DNA of 36,270 nt from NCBI RefSeq assembly GCF_028369295.1, contig NZ_JAQMYP010000079.1, positions 1-36,270 on the forward strand, in the 5' to 3' direction. Of this stretch, positions 23,035-29,872 are shown piece by piece (the first letter of the stretch is position 1; every line of letters begins with the position of its first letter). A program made the position numbers and the translations under genes. This DNA comes from Streptomyces sp. HD (lineage in GTDB: Bacteria > Actinomycetota > Actinomycetes > Streptomycetales > Streptomycetaceae). The notes beneath the pieces are model-generated. The model did no database searches and was not told the DNA's origin. It saw nothing but the letters and a program-made list of their open reading frames with translations.

Positions 23035-23711
23035 GCGTTGACCAGCTTCTTGAGGATCGAGGTGAAGAAGGGGAGGCCGTCGGTACGGCCGGTGCCGATG
23101 AGCGGCTCCACGGCGTGCTCCGGGTGCGGCATCAGGCCGACGACGTTGCCGGCCTCGTTGGTGATGCCGGCGATGTCGTTGAGCGAGCCGTTCGGGTTGA
23201 AGTCGAGGTAACGGAAGGCGACCCGCCCCTCGCCCTCCAGCTTGTCCAGCGTGTACTGGTCGGCGACGTAGCGGCCGTCCATGTTCTTGAGCGGGATGTA
23301 GATCTCCTGGCCGCTCTCGTAGTCGCTGGTCCAGGCGGTGTCGGCGTTCTCCACCCGCAGTTTCTGGTCGCGGCAGATGAAGTGCAGATGGTCGTTGCCG
23401 AGCATCCCGCCCGGGAGGAGGTGGGCCTCGGTGAGGACCTGGAAGCCGTTGCAGATACCGAGGACCGGAAGGCCGGCCTTCGCCTGCTCGATGACGGTCT
23501 CCATCACCGGCGAGAACCGGGAGATGGCACCGGCCCGCAGATAGTCGCCGTAGGAGAAACCGCCGGGCAGCACCACGGCGTCGACCTGCTTGAGGTCCTT
23601 GTCCTTGTGCCAGAGGGCAACCGGTTCGGCACCCGCGAGGCGGATCGCGCGCTGGGTGTCCCGGTCGTCGAGACTCCCCGGGAAAGTGACGACGCCAATA
23701 CGAGCGGTCAC
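23031..23711 (-). CDS. purQ: Phosphoribosylformylglycinamidine synthase subunit PurQ
   Basis: A class I glutamine amidotransferase that supplies ammonia to PurL. The 226 residues show LPGGFSYGDYLRAG, the nucleophile Cys 87 in LGICNGFQ, and the catalytic His and Glu in MPHPEHAVE. GTG 23711 overlaps the purS stop (GTGA), and the 3' end overlaps the purL start, so translation is coupled on both sides. Confidence 0.97.
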   Translation of the reverse strand: MTARIGVVTFPGSLDDRDTQRAIRLAGAEPVALWHKDKDLKQVDAVVLPGGFSYGDYLRAGAISRFSPVMETVIEQAKAGLPVLGICNGFQVLTEAHLLPGGMLGNDHLHFICRDQKLRVENADTAWTSDYESGQEIYIPLKNMDGRYVADQYTLDKLEGEGRVAFRYLDFNPNGSLNDIAGITNEAGNVVGLMPHPEHAVEPLIGTGRTDGLPFFTSILKKLVNA

Positions 23712-23971
23712 TTCGCGGCCTCCGCGACTTCCTCAACCTTGACGGTGAAGTCCTCGATCACGGTGTTGGCGAGGAAGGATTCCGCAAGATCGTGGATGCG
23801 GGCGAGCGCGGCCTCGTCGACCGGCCCGTCAACTTCCAGTTCGAAACGCTTTCCCTGACGGACGTCCGCGATGCCTTCGAAACCCAGTCGCGGCAGTGCG
23901 CGCTGCACCGCCTGGCCCTGGGGGTCGAGGATCTCCGGCTTGAGCATGACGTCGACTACGACGCGTGCCAC
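23708..23971 (-). CDS. purS: Phosphoribosylformylglycinamidine synthase subunit PurS
   Basis: A small structural subunit that bridges PurL and PurQ for ammonia transfer. The 87 residues (VARVVVDVMLKPEILDPQGQAV, RQGKRFELEVDG, ESFLANTVIEDFTVKVEEV) match the family. Two in-frame GTG codons exist. I chose 23971 because GGGAG lies 5 nt before it, whereas GTG 23977 abuts that site. It is the first gene of the operon and is divergent from lsrL. Confidence 0.95.
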   Translation of the reverse strand: MARVVVDVMLKPEILDPQGQAVQRALPRLGFEGIADVRQGKRFELEVDGPVDEAALARIHDLAESFLANTVIEDFTVKVEEVAEAAK

Positions 23972-24064
23972 GTGCACTCCCGGTGGTGTGGTGCTGAGCA
24001 GGTTCCTGCAGTGGTTTCAGACTACCTGCACAAAATTTCTACGCGCGTCGACTTGTAGGAAGCT

Positions 24065-24082
24065 ACGTGACGGCAGTCACGT
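24065..24082. promoter_or_regulatory. Inverted repeat in the purS-lsrL intergenic region
   Basis: ACGTGAC-GGCA-GTCACGT is a perfect 7-bp inverted repeat. It lies near the middle of the divergent region and could serve either promoter. Confidence 0.5.
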
Positions 24083-24186
24083 GGCAGATGATGGGTGTCC
24101 CGTCGGCGAAAAATTCCGGAAAAGATCCCAGATCGACACCCGATACCTATTGCGCTCGGACACGCGGGAGGATTTAGTCGAGCTTC

Positions 24187-24230
24187 ACAATGCATTGTCG
24201 GGCACGGTACAAATGAATTGTCAACGTGCC
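24187..24230 (+). promoter_or_regulatory. Two palindromes just upstream of lsrL
   Basis: ACAATGCATTGT (24187-24198) is a perfect palindrome. At 24201-24230 GGCACG...CGTGCC encloses ACAA-(5 nt)-TTGT, a longer interrupted inverted repeat ending 20 bp before the start codon. A weak promoter (TTGCGC at 24150, TTTAGT at 24173, 17 bp apart) lies just upstream, so these elements would be downstream operators or leader structures. Confidence 0.55.
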
Positions 24231-24250
24231 GTACGAAGGGACCGATATTC

Positions 24251-24568
24251 GTGGCGCAGAAGGTCGTGGTCACTCTCTTTGACGACATCGACGGCTCAGA
24301 AGCGGCGGAAACGATCGCCTTCGGACTCGACGGCAAGTCGTACGAGATCGACCTGAATGAAGCCAATGCCAAGAAACTGCGTAAGGCGCTCGCGCCCTAC
24401 GTGGACGCCGGCCGTAAGCGGTCGAAGTCAGGCAAGGCGTACAGGCAGACGGAGGTCGCCCCCGACCCGGCCGCCGTCCGCGCCTGGGCGCAGGCCAACA
24501 AGATGGAGGTGCCGGCCCGCGGCCGGATCCCCAAGAAGGTCTACGAGGCGTTCGCCTCGGCGCAGTGA
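24251..24568 (+). CDS. lsrL: Lsr2-family nucleoid protein (LsrL)
   Basis: An H-NS-like, xenogeneic-silencing type DNA-bridging protein of 105 residues. The N-terminal oligomerisation domain is MAQKVVVTLFDDIDGSEAAE...FGLDGKSYEIDL. The C-terminal domain carries the AT-hook-like RGR of PARGRIPKKVYEAF that inserts in the minor groove of AT-rich DNA. The linker is basic (RKRSKSGKAYRQ). GTG 24251 has AAGGGA about 11 nt upstream. Position next to purSQL matches the second Streptomyces Lsr2 paralogue, LsrL, as I recall it; the choice of paralogue is from gene order. The upstream region is notably AT-richer than its surroundings and rich in palindromes, so autoregulation is plausible. Confidence 0.93.
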   Translation: MAQKVVVTLFDDIDGSEAAETIAFGLDGKSYEIDLNEANAKKLRKALAPYVDAGRKRSKSGKAYRQTEVAPDPAAVRAWAQANKMEVPARGRIPKKVYEAFASAQ

Positions 24569-24656
24569 GGTGAACCGAGGGCGCGTCCTCAGGGTCCGTC
24601 AGCGGGCCCTGGGGGCGGCAGACTTGGGCCGGGCGTGAGCCGGTGCGACAACCGAC

Positions 24657-24687
24657 TTGCGCTACCCCCCTGCTGATCAGCTAATGT
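24657..24687 (+). promoter_or_regulatory. Candidate promoter of the tRNA-Gly pair
   Basis: TTGCGC (24657) and TAATGT (24682-24687) lie 19 bp apart, 50 nt before tRNA-Gly(UCC). The spacing is long. A weak hairpin at 24590-24611 may end lsrL. Confidence 0.38.
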
Positions 24688-24736
24688 CTGGAGCACGCCG
24701 CCGGGCGGGGCAGAAAAGCCCAGCTCGCGGAGGCTT

Positions 24737-24808
24737 GCGGGTGTAGTTCAGTAGTAGAACATCCCCCTTCCAGGGGGAAGGCGCAGTGTGCAATTCCTGT
24801 CACCCGCT
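24737..24808 (+). tRNA. tRNA-Gly (TCC anticodon) with non-canonical D and T loops
   Basis: A 72-nt cloverleaf: acceptor GCGGGTG/CACCCGC, D stem GTTC/GAAC, anticodon stem TCCCC/GGGGA with loop CTTCCAG (TCC). Two features are abnormal. The D loop is AGTAGTA, so G18-G19 is replaced by A-G. The T loop is TGCAATT in place of TTCnAnn, that is GTGCA where GTTC is expected. The T stem pairs only as GCAG plus G against C plus CTGT, with a bulged T. CCA is not encoded. It is 80 bp upstream of a normal tRNA-Gly(GCC). Confidence 0.88.
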
Positions 24809-24888
24809 CTGCACCGCCGTACGGACCACAGATGTGGATCAGGTAGGCTGGTGCTCGCACCGATCGGTGAGAGCCGGTCGGGGGCAAT

Positions 24889-24961
24889 GCGGACGTAGCT
24901 CAGTTGGTAGAGCGCAACCTTGCCAAGGTTGAGGTCGCGAGTTCGAGCCTCGTCGTCCGCT
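24889..24961 (+). tRNA. tRNA-Gly (GCC anticodon), copy 1
   Basis: A 73-nt canonical elongator-type tRNA: acceptor GCGGACG/CGTCCGC, D loop with GG, anticodon loop TTGCCAA, T arm CGAG-GTTCGAG-CTCG in the usual arrangement. It differs from the copy at 28748 by a compensatory acceptor pair and one T-loop base. Confidence 0.97.
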
Positions 24962-24965
24962 CGGG

Positions 24966-24999
24966 AAAAAGACCCCGGTCCACTGGACCGGGGTCTTTT
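24966..24999 (+). terminator. Terminator of the tRNA-Gly pair
   Basis: A perfect 12-bp stem (GACCCCGGTCCA and its complement, single-base loop centre) is followed by TTTT and preceded by AAAAA, so it is potentially bidirectional. Confidence 0.88.
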
Positions 25000-25013
25000 C
25001 GTTGTCCGGCGCG

Positions 25014-25046
25014 CCCGACTGACAAGTGCCCGACTGACATTTGTCA
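25014..25046. promoter_or_regulatory. Tandem direct repeat upstream of the ABC operon
   Basis: CCCGACTGACAAGTG (25014-25028) is followed directly by CCCGACTGACATTTG (25029-25043), 13 of 15 identical. TGACAA (25020) and TTGTCA (25041-25046) also form an inverted repeat. About 60 bp before the operon start, this is a good candidate for the operon's own response regulator. Confidence 0.55.
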
Positions 25047-25104
25047 TGCGGAGTGGTGACAGCGCGCACTGCTGCCGGCCCCGGATCGCCGGGACGCTGG
25101 TGCC

Positions 25105-26073
25105 ATGAACACCGACGAACACGAACACGTGATTGAGGTCACTGACCTGCGGCGTGTGTACGGGGGCGGGTTCGAGGCGGTGCGTGGAATCTCGTTCTCC
25201 GTGGACCGCGGCGAGGTCTTCGCACTACTCGGCACCAACGGCGCGGGCAAGACGTCCACCGTCGAGTTGCTGGAAGGGCTCGCCCGGCCTGCCGACGGGC
25301 GGGTGCGGGTGCTTGGGCACGATCCCTACGCCGAGCGGGCCGCCGTACGGCCGCGGACCGGGGTGATGTTGCAGGAGGGCGGGTTTCCGTCCGAGCTGAC
25401 CGTCGCCGAGACCGCGCGGATGTGGGCGGGGTGTGTCAGCGGGGCCCGGCCCGAGGGGGAGGCGCTGGAGCTGGTCGGGCTGGCCGGGAAGGCCGGGAAG
25501 GCCGGCGTCCGGGTGAAGCAGCTGTCCGGCGGCGAGCGGCGGCGCCTGGACCTGGCGCTCGCGCTGCTCGGGGATCCCGAGGTGCTGTTCCTGGACGAGC
25601 CGACGACCGGGCTCGACGCCGAAGGGCGCCGGGACACCTGGGAGTTGGTGCGGGGGCTGCGCGACGCCGGTACGACCGTGCTGCTGACCACGCACTATCT
25701 GGAGGAGGCCGAGAACCTCGCCGACCGGCTCGCGATCCTGCACGAGGGGCGGATCGCGGCCACCGGGACACCGGCCGAGGTGACCGCGTCCCAGCCGTCG
25801 CGGATCTCCTTCGAGCTGCCGCACGGCTACTTCGTGGGCGATCTGCCGCCGCTCGACGAGATCGGCGTGTGCGGGCACGAGGTCGAGGGGCGGGTCGTAC
25901 GGCTGCGGACCCACGAGCTGCAGCGGACCGCGACGCGACTGCTGGTGTGGGCCGACGCGGCCGCCGTGGAGCTGCGGCGGCTGGACGTGCGGTCGGCGTC
26001 GCTGGAGGAGGCGTTCCTGGGGATCGCACGGGAGGCGGCGGAAGCCGCCGGGGCGAAGGAGTACGCGGCATGA
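25105..26073 (+). CDS. ABC transporter ATP-binding protein (exporter type)
   Basis: A 322-residue ATPase of the DrrA/ABC-2 exporter class. Walker A is GTNGAGKT (43-50), the signature is LSGGERRR, Walker B is VLFLDEPTTGLD, and TTHYLEEAENLADR carries the switch His. A C-terminal extension of about 90 residues (from FELPHGYFVGD) is typical of DrrA-like proteins. ATG 25105 has no strong ribosome site, perhaps a very short leader. The stop overlaps the permease start by 4 bp. It is the first gene of a four-gene operon with a two-component system, an arrangement usual for exporters that respond to peptide or drug stress. The substrate is unknown. Confidence 0.95.
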   Translation: MNTDEHEHVIEVTDLRRVYGGGFEAVRGISFSVDRGEVFALLGTNGAGKTSTVELLEGLARPADGRVRVLGHDPYAERAAVRPRTGVMLQEGGFPSELTVAETARMWAGCVSGARPEGEALELVGLAGKAGKAGVRVKQLSGGERRRLDLALALLGDPEVLFLDEPTTGLDAEGRRDTWELVRGLRDAGTTVLLTTHYLEEAENLADRLAILHEGRIAATGTPAEVTASQPSRISFELPHGYFVGDLPPLDEIGVCGHEVEGRVVRLRTHELQRTATRLLVWADAAAVELRRLDVRSASLEEAFLGIAREAAEAAGAKEYAA

Positions 26074-26846
26074 GTACGGCGGTGACCACCCCGGTGGGGC
26101 GCATGGCGGCGTTGGCGCGGGCCGAGCTGACCTTGCTCGGGCGCAGCAGGGGCACGCTGTTCGCGGCGCTGTTCGTGCCGCTGATCCTGCCCGTCAGCGC
26201 CCGGCAGGCGGTGAAGCAGATGGACCTGGCGGAGGTGGGCCTCACTCTCGGCACGGTCATCCTGCCCGCCTCCATAGGATTCTCGCTGCTCTACGCGGTG
26301 TACGCGACGCTCGTCAGCGTCTACACCGCCCGGCGCGAGGAACTCGTCCTCAAGCGGCTGCGCACCGGCGAGCTGCGGGACCACGAGATCCTTGCCGGGG
26401 CCGCGATGCCGGCCGTGGCCACGGGTCTCGCGCAGTCCGTGGTGCTGGCGGTCGGCTGCGTCGTCCTGCTCGACGTGGGCGCGCCCCGCGCTCCCCATCT
26501 CGCCGTGCTGGGCATGCTGTTGGGGATCGTCGTGTGCGTGTCGCTCGCCGCGGTGACCTCCTCCTTCACCCGGAGCGTCGAGAGTACGCAGGTCACGACG
26601 CTGCCCGTGATCTTCCTCTCGATGATCTTCTCCGGGATGTTCATCCCCTTGGAGGTGCTGCCGGACCGGATGGCGTCGGTGTGCGAACTGCTGCCGCTGA
26701 CCCCGATGATCACCCTGCTGCGGGGCGCCTGGACCGGCGAGCTGTCCGCGTACGAGGCGATCGGTCCGCTGATGACCGGGCTGGCCTGGACTGCACTCGG
26801 CGTGTTTGCTGTACAGCGGCGGTTCCGCTGGGAACCGCGGGGTTGA
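26070..26846 (+). CDS. ABC-2 type transporter permease
   Basis: A 258-residue integral membrane protein with about six hydrophobic segments, starting around residues 29-45 and ending with GPLMTGLAWTALGVFAVQRRF. It carries the ABC-2 permease features (FLSMIFSGMFIPLEVLP and the cytoplasmic loop EELVLKRLRTGELRDHEIL). It would pair with the preceding ATPase as a homodimeric exporter channel. ATG 26070 overlaps the ATPase stop (ATGA). The histidine kinase gene follows after 20 bp. Confidence 0.94.
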   Translation: MSTAVTTPVGRMAALARAELTLLGRSRGTLFAALFVPLILPVSARQAVKQMDLAEVGLTLGTVILPASIGFSLLYAVYATLVSVYTARREELVLKRLRTGELRDHEILAGAAMPAVATGLAQSVVLAVGCVVLLDVGAPRAPHLAVLGMLLGIVVCVSLAAVTSSFTRSVESTQVTTLPVIFLSMIFSGMFIPLEVLPDRMASVCELLPLTPMITLLRGAWTGELSAYEAIGPLMTGLAWTALGVFAVQRRFRWEPRG

Positions 26847-26866
26847 GGTAGGGGGAGAACGGCAGG

Positions 26867-28114
26867 ATGCGCAGGCCGGGCACATGGTGGCGGGGGAAGA
26901 ACACGCCGGCGAAGGTGGAGACGTACACCCGGGGGTCGTTCCACTTCTTCGCGGTGATCGAGGTCGCCGGGGCCGGTATGGCGGTCACCAGCCAGGTCGA
27001 CAGCAATCTGGTGACCTGGCTGATGCCCCTGCTGTGCGTGCACGCGGCGATCTGCGCCCTGACCGTGTCGCGGTCGGTGGACTGGGTGTGCGGCCGGCGC
27101 GAGCAGCCCGTACGGATCCTGTGGACGCTCGGCACCGCCACCGCAGTGATCGCCGTCGTGGCTCTCGGTGTCGTCGCCTACGGGCCGAAGGGGGACAGCG
27201 CCGACTCCGCGGCGGGCAGTGTCTTCAGCTTCGTCATGATGTTCGGGGTGGGCATCATGGCGCTCGGTGTGCAAAGGCGCAGGCGCGTGTACGCCCTCAT
27301 CACGGGCTTCTCGGCGGGCGCCGGGCTCGCCGTGCTCGCGATGAGCGGATCAGCTCTCGCCGCGCTGGTCATCGCGCTGATCACGGTGCCCATCTGTGGA
27401 TTCGTCGCCTTCACGGCCCTCTTCTCCGTCTGGCTGCTCAAGTCCGTCTACGAGCTCCACGAGGCCCGCGAGGCCCGTGCCCGGCTCGCCGTCGCCGAGG
27501 AGCGGCTGCGGTTCGGGCGGGATCTGCATGACGTGATGGGGCGGAATCTGGCGGTCATCGCCCTCAAGAGCGAGCTCGCCGTGCAGCTCGCGCGGCGGGG
27601 GCGGCCCGAGGCGGTGGAGCAGATGATCGAGGTGCAGCGGATCGCGCAGGAGTCGCAGCGCGAGGTACGGGATGTCGTACGGGGGTATCGGGAGGCCGAC
27701 CTGGCGGTCGAACTCGCCGGTGCACAAGGGGTGTTGACGGCGGCCGGGATCGCTTGCGAGGTGACCGGGGAGGCGGCCGGGCTGCCCGTCGAGGTGCAGT
27801 CGGCGCTGGCCTGGGTGGTGCGGGAGGCGACCACCAATGTGCTGCGGCACGGGGATGCCGAGCAGTGCGCGGTGGCGGTGCGGGTGAGGGAAGGGCGTGT
27901 GGTGTTGACGGTGGAGAACGACGGGGCCGCCGGAGCCTCCGACGACGAGGATGGAGCCCCCCACGGGGGTGGAGGCTCCGGTCTCGCCGGGCTGCGGGAG
28001 CGGCTGGCCGCGGTGGACGGCACATTGGAGGCCGGCCGCAGGGACGCGGGGGTGTTCCGGCTGGTGGCCGAGGTGCCGTTGGCGGGGACGGGCGTGAGCG
28101 GGGCCGCCGTATGA
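26867..28114 (+). CDS. Sensor histidine kinase, DesK/NarX-like (HisKA_3)
   Basis: A 415-residue membrane sensor kinase. The N-terminal 195 residues hold about five or six membrane segments without a sizeable extracellular domain, as in intramembrane-sensing kinases. A coiled coil (LHEAREARARLAVAEERLRF) leads to the phosphoacceptor His 221 in GRDLHDVMGRNL. The ATPase domain shows VVREATTNVLRH (N box), ENDG and GSGLAGLRERL. An unusual acidic/Gly insertion (SDDEDGAPHGG) between ENDG and GSGLAGL is encoded by an inverted repeat. ATG 26867 has GGCAGG upstream. The stop overlaps the response regulator start. Its likely role is sensing the exporter substrate or its membrane effect. Confidence 0.95.
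   Translation: MRRPGTWWRGKNTPAKVETYTRGSFHFFAVIEVAGAGMAVTSQVDSNLVTWLMPLLCVHAAICALTVSRSVDWVCGRREQPVRILWTLGTATAVIAVVALGVVAYGPKGDSADSAAGSVFSFVMMFGVGIMALGVQRRRRVYALITGFSAGAGLAVLAMSGSALAALVIALITVPICGFVAFTALFSVWLLKSVYELHEAREARARLAVAEERLRFGRDLHDVMGRNLAVIALKSELAVQLARRGRPEAVEQMIEVQRIAQESQREVRDVVRGYREADLAVELAGAQGVLTAAGIACEVTGEAAGLPVEVQSALAWVVREATTNVLRHGDAEQCAVAVRVREGRVVLTVENDGAAGASDDEDGAPHGGGGSGLAGLRERLAAVDGTLEAGRRDAGVFRLVAEVPLAGTGVSGAAV
27930..27981. repeat. Inverted repeat inside the kinase gene
   Basis: CCGGAGCCTCC (27930-27940) and GGAGGCTCCGG (27971-27981) are perfect 11-bp arms around 30 nt that contain a further CCCCCC/GGGGG pairing. The segment encodes the insertion in the ATPase domain and keeps the frame. 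Confidence 0.75.
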
Positions 28115-28725
28115 GCGGGTCGGTGCGCCTGCTGCTGGCCGACGACGAGCATCTGATCCGGGGTGCGCTCGCCACGCTGCTCTCGCTGGAGGACGACCTC
28201 GTGATCGTCGCCGAGGCGGCGAGCGGGCCGGAGGCGCTGGCGATGGCACGGGCGCACGAGCCGGACGTAGCCGTCCTCGACCTGCAGATGCCCGGGGCCG
28301 ACGGTGTGAAGGTCGCCACATCTCTGCGTGCAGAACTGCCCGGCTGCAAGGTGCTGATCGTGACCAGTCATGGGCGGCCCGGGCATCTGAAGCGGGCCCT
28401 TGAGGCGGGTGTGCGGGGGTTCGTCCCGAAGACCGTCAGTGCGCAGCAGCTCGCGGAGATCATCCGTACCGTGTACGCGGGAAACCGTTACGTCGACCCG
28501 GAGTTGGCCGCCGACGCGATCGCCGCCGGGGACTCGCCGCTGACCGCGCGGGAGGCCGAGGTGCTGGAACTCGCCGCCGACGGGGCGCCCGTCGCGGAGA
28601 TCGCGGAGCGGGCGGCGCTGTCCCAGGGGACGGTGCGGAACTATCTGTCGTCCGCCGTGTCGAAGCTCGGGGCGGAGAACCGGCACGCGGCGGTGCGGCT
28701 CGCGCGGGAGCGAGGTTGGGTATAG
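28111..28725 (+). CDS. Response regulator, NarL/LuxR type
   Basis: A 204-residue two-domain regulator. The receiver domain has the acidic pair DD (11-12), phosphoacceptor Asp 57 in VLDLQMPG, the TSH switch and the Lys of GFVPKT. The C-terminal LuxR-type helix-turn-helix is SPLTAREAEVLELAADGAPVAEIAERAALSQGTVRNYLSSAVSKLG. ATG 28111 overlaps the kinase stop (ATGA). It probably regulates its own operon; a tandem direct repeat at 25014-25043 is the obvious candidate site. A -10 element of the next tRNA gene overlaps the stop codon. Confidence 0.96.
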   Translation: MSGSVRLLLADDEHLIRGALATLLSLEDDLVIVAEAASGPEALAMARAHEPDVAVLDLQMPGADGVKVATSLRAELPGCKVLIVTSHGRPGHLKRALEAGVRGFVPKTVSAQQLAEIIRTVYAGNRYVDPELAADAIAAGDSPLTAREAEVLELAADGAPVAEIAERAALSQGTVRNYLSSAVSKLGAENRHAAVRLARERGWV

Positions 28726-28726
28726 T
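28721..28726 (+). promoter_or_regulatory. -10 element of tRNA-Gly copy 2
   Basis: TATAGT is a near-consensus -10 hexamer overlapping the response-regulator stop codon, 22 nt before the tRNA. The -35 region (about 28698) is poor. Confidence 0.42.
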
Positions 28727-28747
28727 GGTTCCCGCGCCACGGCGCAT

Positions 28748-28823
28748 GCGAACGTAGCTCAGTTGGTAGAGCGCAACCTTGCCAAGGTTGAGGTCGCGAG
28801 TTCGAACCTCGTCGTTCGCTCCA
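28748..28823 (+). tRNA. tRNA-Gly (GCC anticodon), copy 2, with encoded CCA
   Basis: A canonical 73-nt tRNA (28748-28820) followed by CCA. The acceptor GCGAACG/CGTTCGC differs from copy 1 by a compensatory A-T for G-C pair, and the T loop has A for G. The rest is identical, including the anticodon loop TTGCCAA. Confidence 0.97.
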
Positions 28824-28827
28824 GATC

Positions 28828-28855
28828 AGGCCCCGGTCATCGACCGGGGCCTTTG
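28828..28855 (+). terminator. Terminator of tRNA-Gly copy 2
   Basis: An 11-bp stem (AGGCCCCGGTC with GACCGGGGCCT) around a 3-nt loop is followed by TTTG. It sits 10 bp from the purC stop, so it may also serve purC from the other strand. Confidence 0.8.
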
Positions 28856-28864
28856 TCATGGGCG

Positions 28865-29764
28865 TCAGCTCCAGCTCGTGCCGGTCAGGCGCTCGTACGC
28901 CTCCACGTACTTCGCGCGGGTCGCGTCCACGACCTCCTGCGGCAGCGGCGGCGGGGGCTGCTCGCTCTTGCGGTCCCAGCCGGAGGCCGGCGAGGTCAGC
29001 CAGTCGCGCACGAACTGCTTGTCGTACGACGGCTGCGCGCGGCCCGGCTCCCACTGGTCGGCGGGCCAGAAGCGGGAGGAGTCCGGGGTGAGGACCTCGT
29101 CGGCGATGATCAGTGTCTCCCCGTCGAAGCCGAACTCGAACTTGGTGTCGGCGAGGATGATGCCGCGGTCGCGGGCGATGTCCCGTCCGCGGGAGTACAC
29201 GGCGAGGGTCGCCTGGCGCAGCTGGGCGGCGGTGTCGGGGCCGACCTGGCGGGCGACCTCCTCGTAGGAGACGTTCTCGTCGTGCTCGCCGACCGCGGCC
29301 TTGGTGGCCGGGGTGAAGATCGGGGCGGGGAGCTCGGAGCCGTCGACCAGGCCCTCGGGGAGGGCGAGGCCGCAGACGGTGCGGGACTCGTTGTACTCGG
29401 TGAGGCCCGAGCCGGTGAGGTAGCCGCGGGCCACCGCCTCCACCGGGATCATCTTCAGCGACTTGCAGACCAGGGTGCGGCCCGCCCAGTCGGCGGGGGC
29501 GCCGGCCGGGACGTCGGTGCTGATGACGTGGTTGGGGACCAGGTCGGCGAGCTGGTCGAACCACCACAGGGAGAGCTGGGTGAGGATGCGGCCCTTGTCG
29601 GGGATCTCGGTCGGGAGCACCCAGTCATAGGCGGACATGCGATCGCTGGCGACCATCACGAGGTCGCCGGCGTCGTTCTGGTACAGCTCGCGCACCTTGC
29701 CGGTGTGGAGATGCACCAAGCCCTGAACCTGGATCGGCTCGGGCTTTTCTACGAATCCGGACAC
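28865..29764 (-). CDS. purC: SAICAR synthetase
   Basis: Phosphoribosylaminoimidazole-succinocarboxamide synthase joins aspartate to CAIR with ATP (step 8 of IMP synthesis in bacteria). The 299-residue length fits the longer actinobacterial/yeast type. Signatures are HTGKVRELY, VASDRMSAYDWVLPTEIPDKG, PVEAVARGYLTGSG, and ILADTKFEFGFDGE followed by LTPDSSRFWP. GTG 29764 has the strong ribosome site GGAGGA 4 nt upstream. It is a single gene; the next gene on this strand starts transcription from its own region. Confidence 0.97.
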   Translation of the reverse strand: MSGFVEKPEPIQVQGLVHLHTGKVRELYQNDAGDLVMVASDRMSAYDWVLPTEIPDKGRILTQLSLWWFDQLADLVPNHVISTDVPAGAPADWAGRTLVCKSLKMIPVEAVARGYLTGSGLTEYNESRTVCGLALPEGLVDGSELPAPIFTPATKAAVGEHDENVSYEEVARQVGPDTAAQLRQATLAVYSRGRDIARDRGIILADTKFEFGFDGETLIIADEVLTPDSSRFWPADQWEPGRAQPSYDKQFVRDWLTSPASGWDRKSEQPPPPLPQEVVDATRAKYVEAYERLTGTSWS

Positions 29765-29842
29765 GGTTCCTCCCCGTGGGTCTGTCCAAGTGGCTCGATT
29801 CTCCCGTATGGCCGGGGATCGCCCTTGGGTGGGGGTCTGCTG

Positions 29843-29864
29843 ACGGGTTCCTCACGGGTTCCTC
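29843..29864. repeat. Two 11-bp tandem repeats
   Basis: ACGGGTTCCTC occurs twice head to tail (29843-29853, 29854-29864), 8 bp beyond the stop codon of the DMFase-like gene. Confidence 0.85.
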
Positions 29865-29872
29865 ACCGGAGG

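Noticed and set aside
20776..23736. A 986-residue PurL with a long N-terminal extension
   Set aside because: The extra residues overlap purQ in another frame; the true start at 23034 overlaps the purQ stop by 4 bp.
23978..24250. Purine riboswitch before purS or lsrL
   Set aside because: I could not find the conserved core of a purine or other known riboswitch; only palindromes are visible.
24889..28820. Integrated mobile element between the tRNA-Gly genes
   Set aside because: No integrase, excisionase or replication gene is present, and composition matches the flanks; kept only as a recombination-prone layout.
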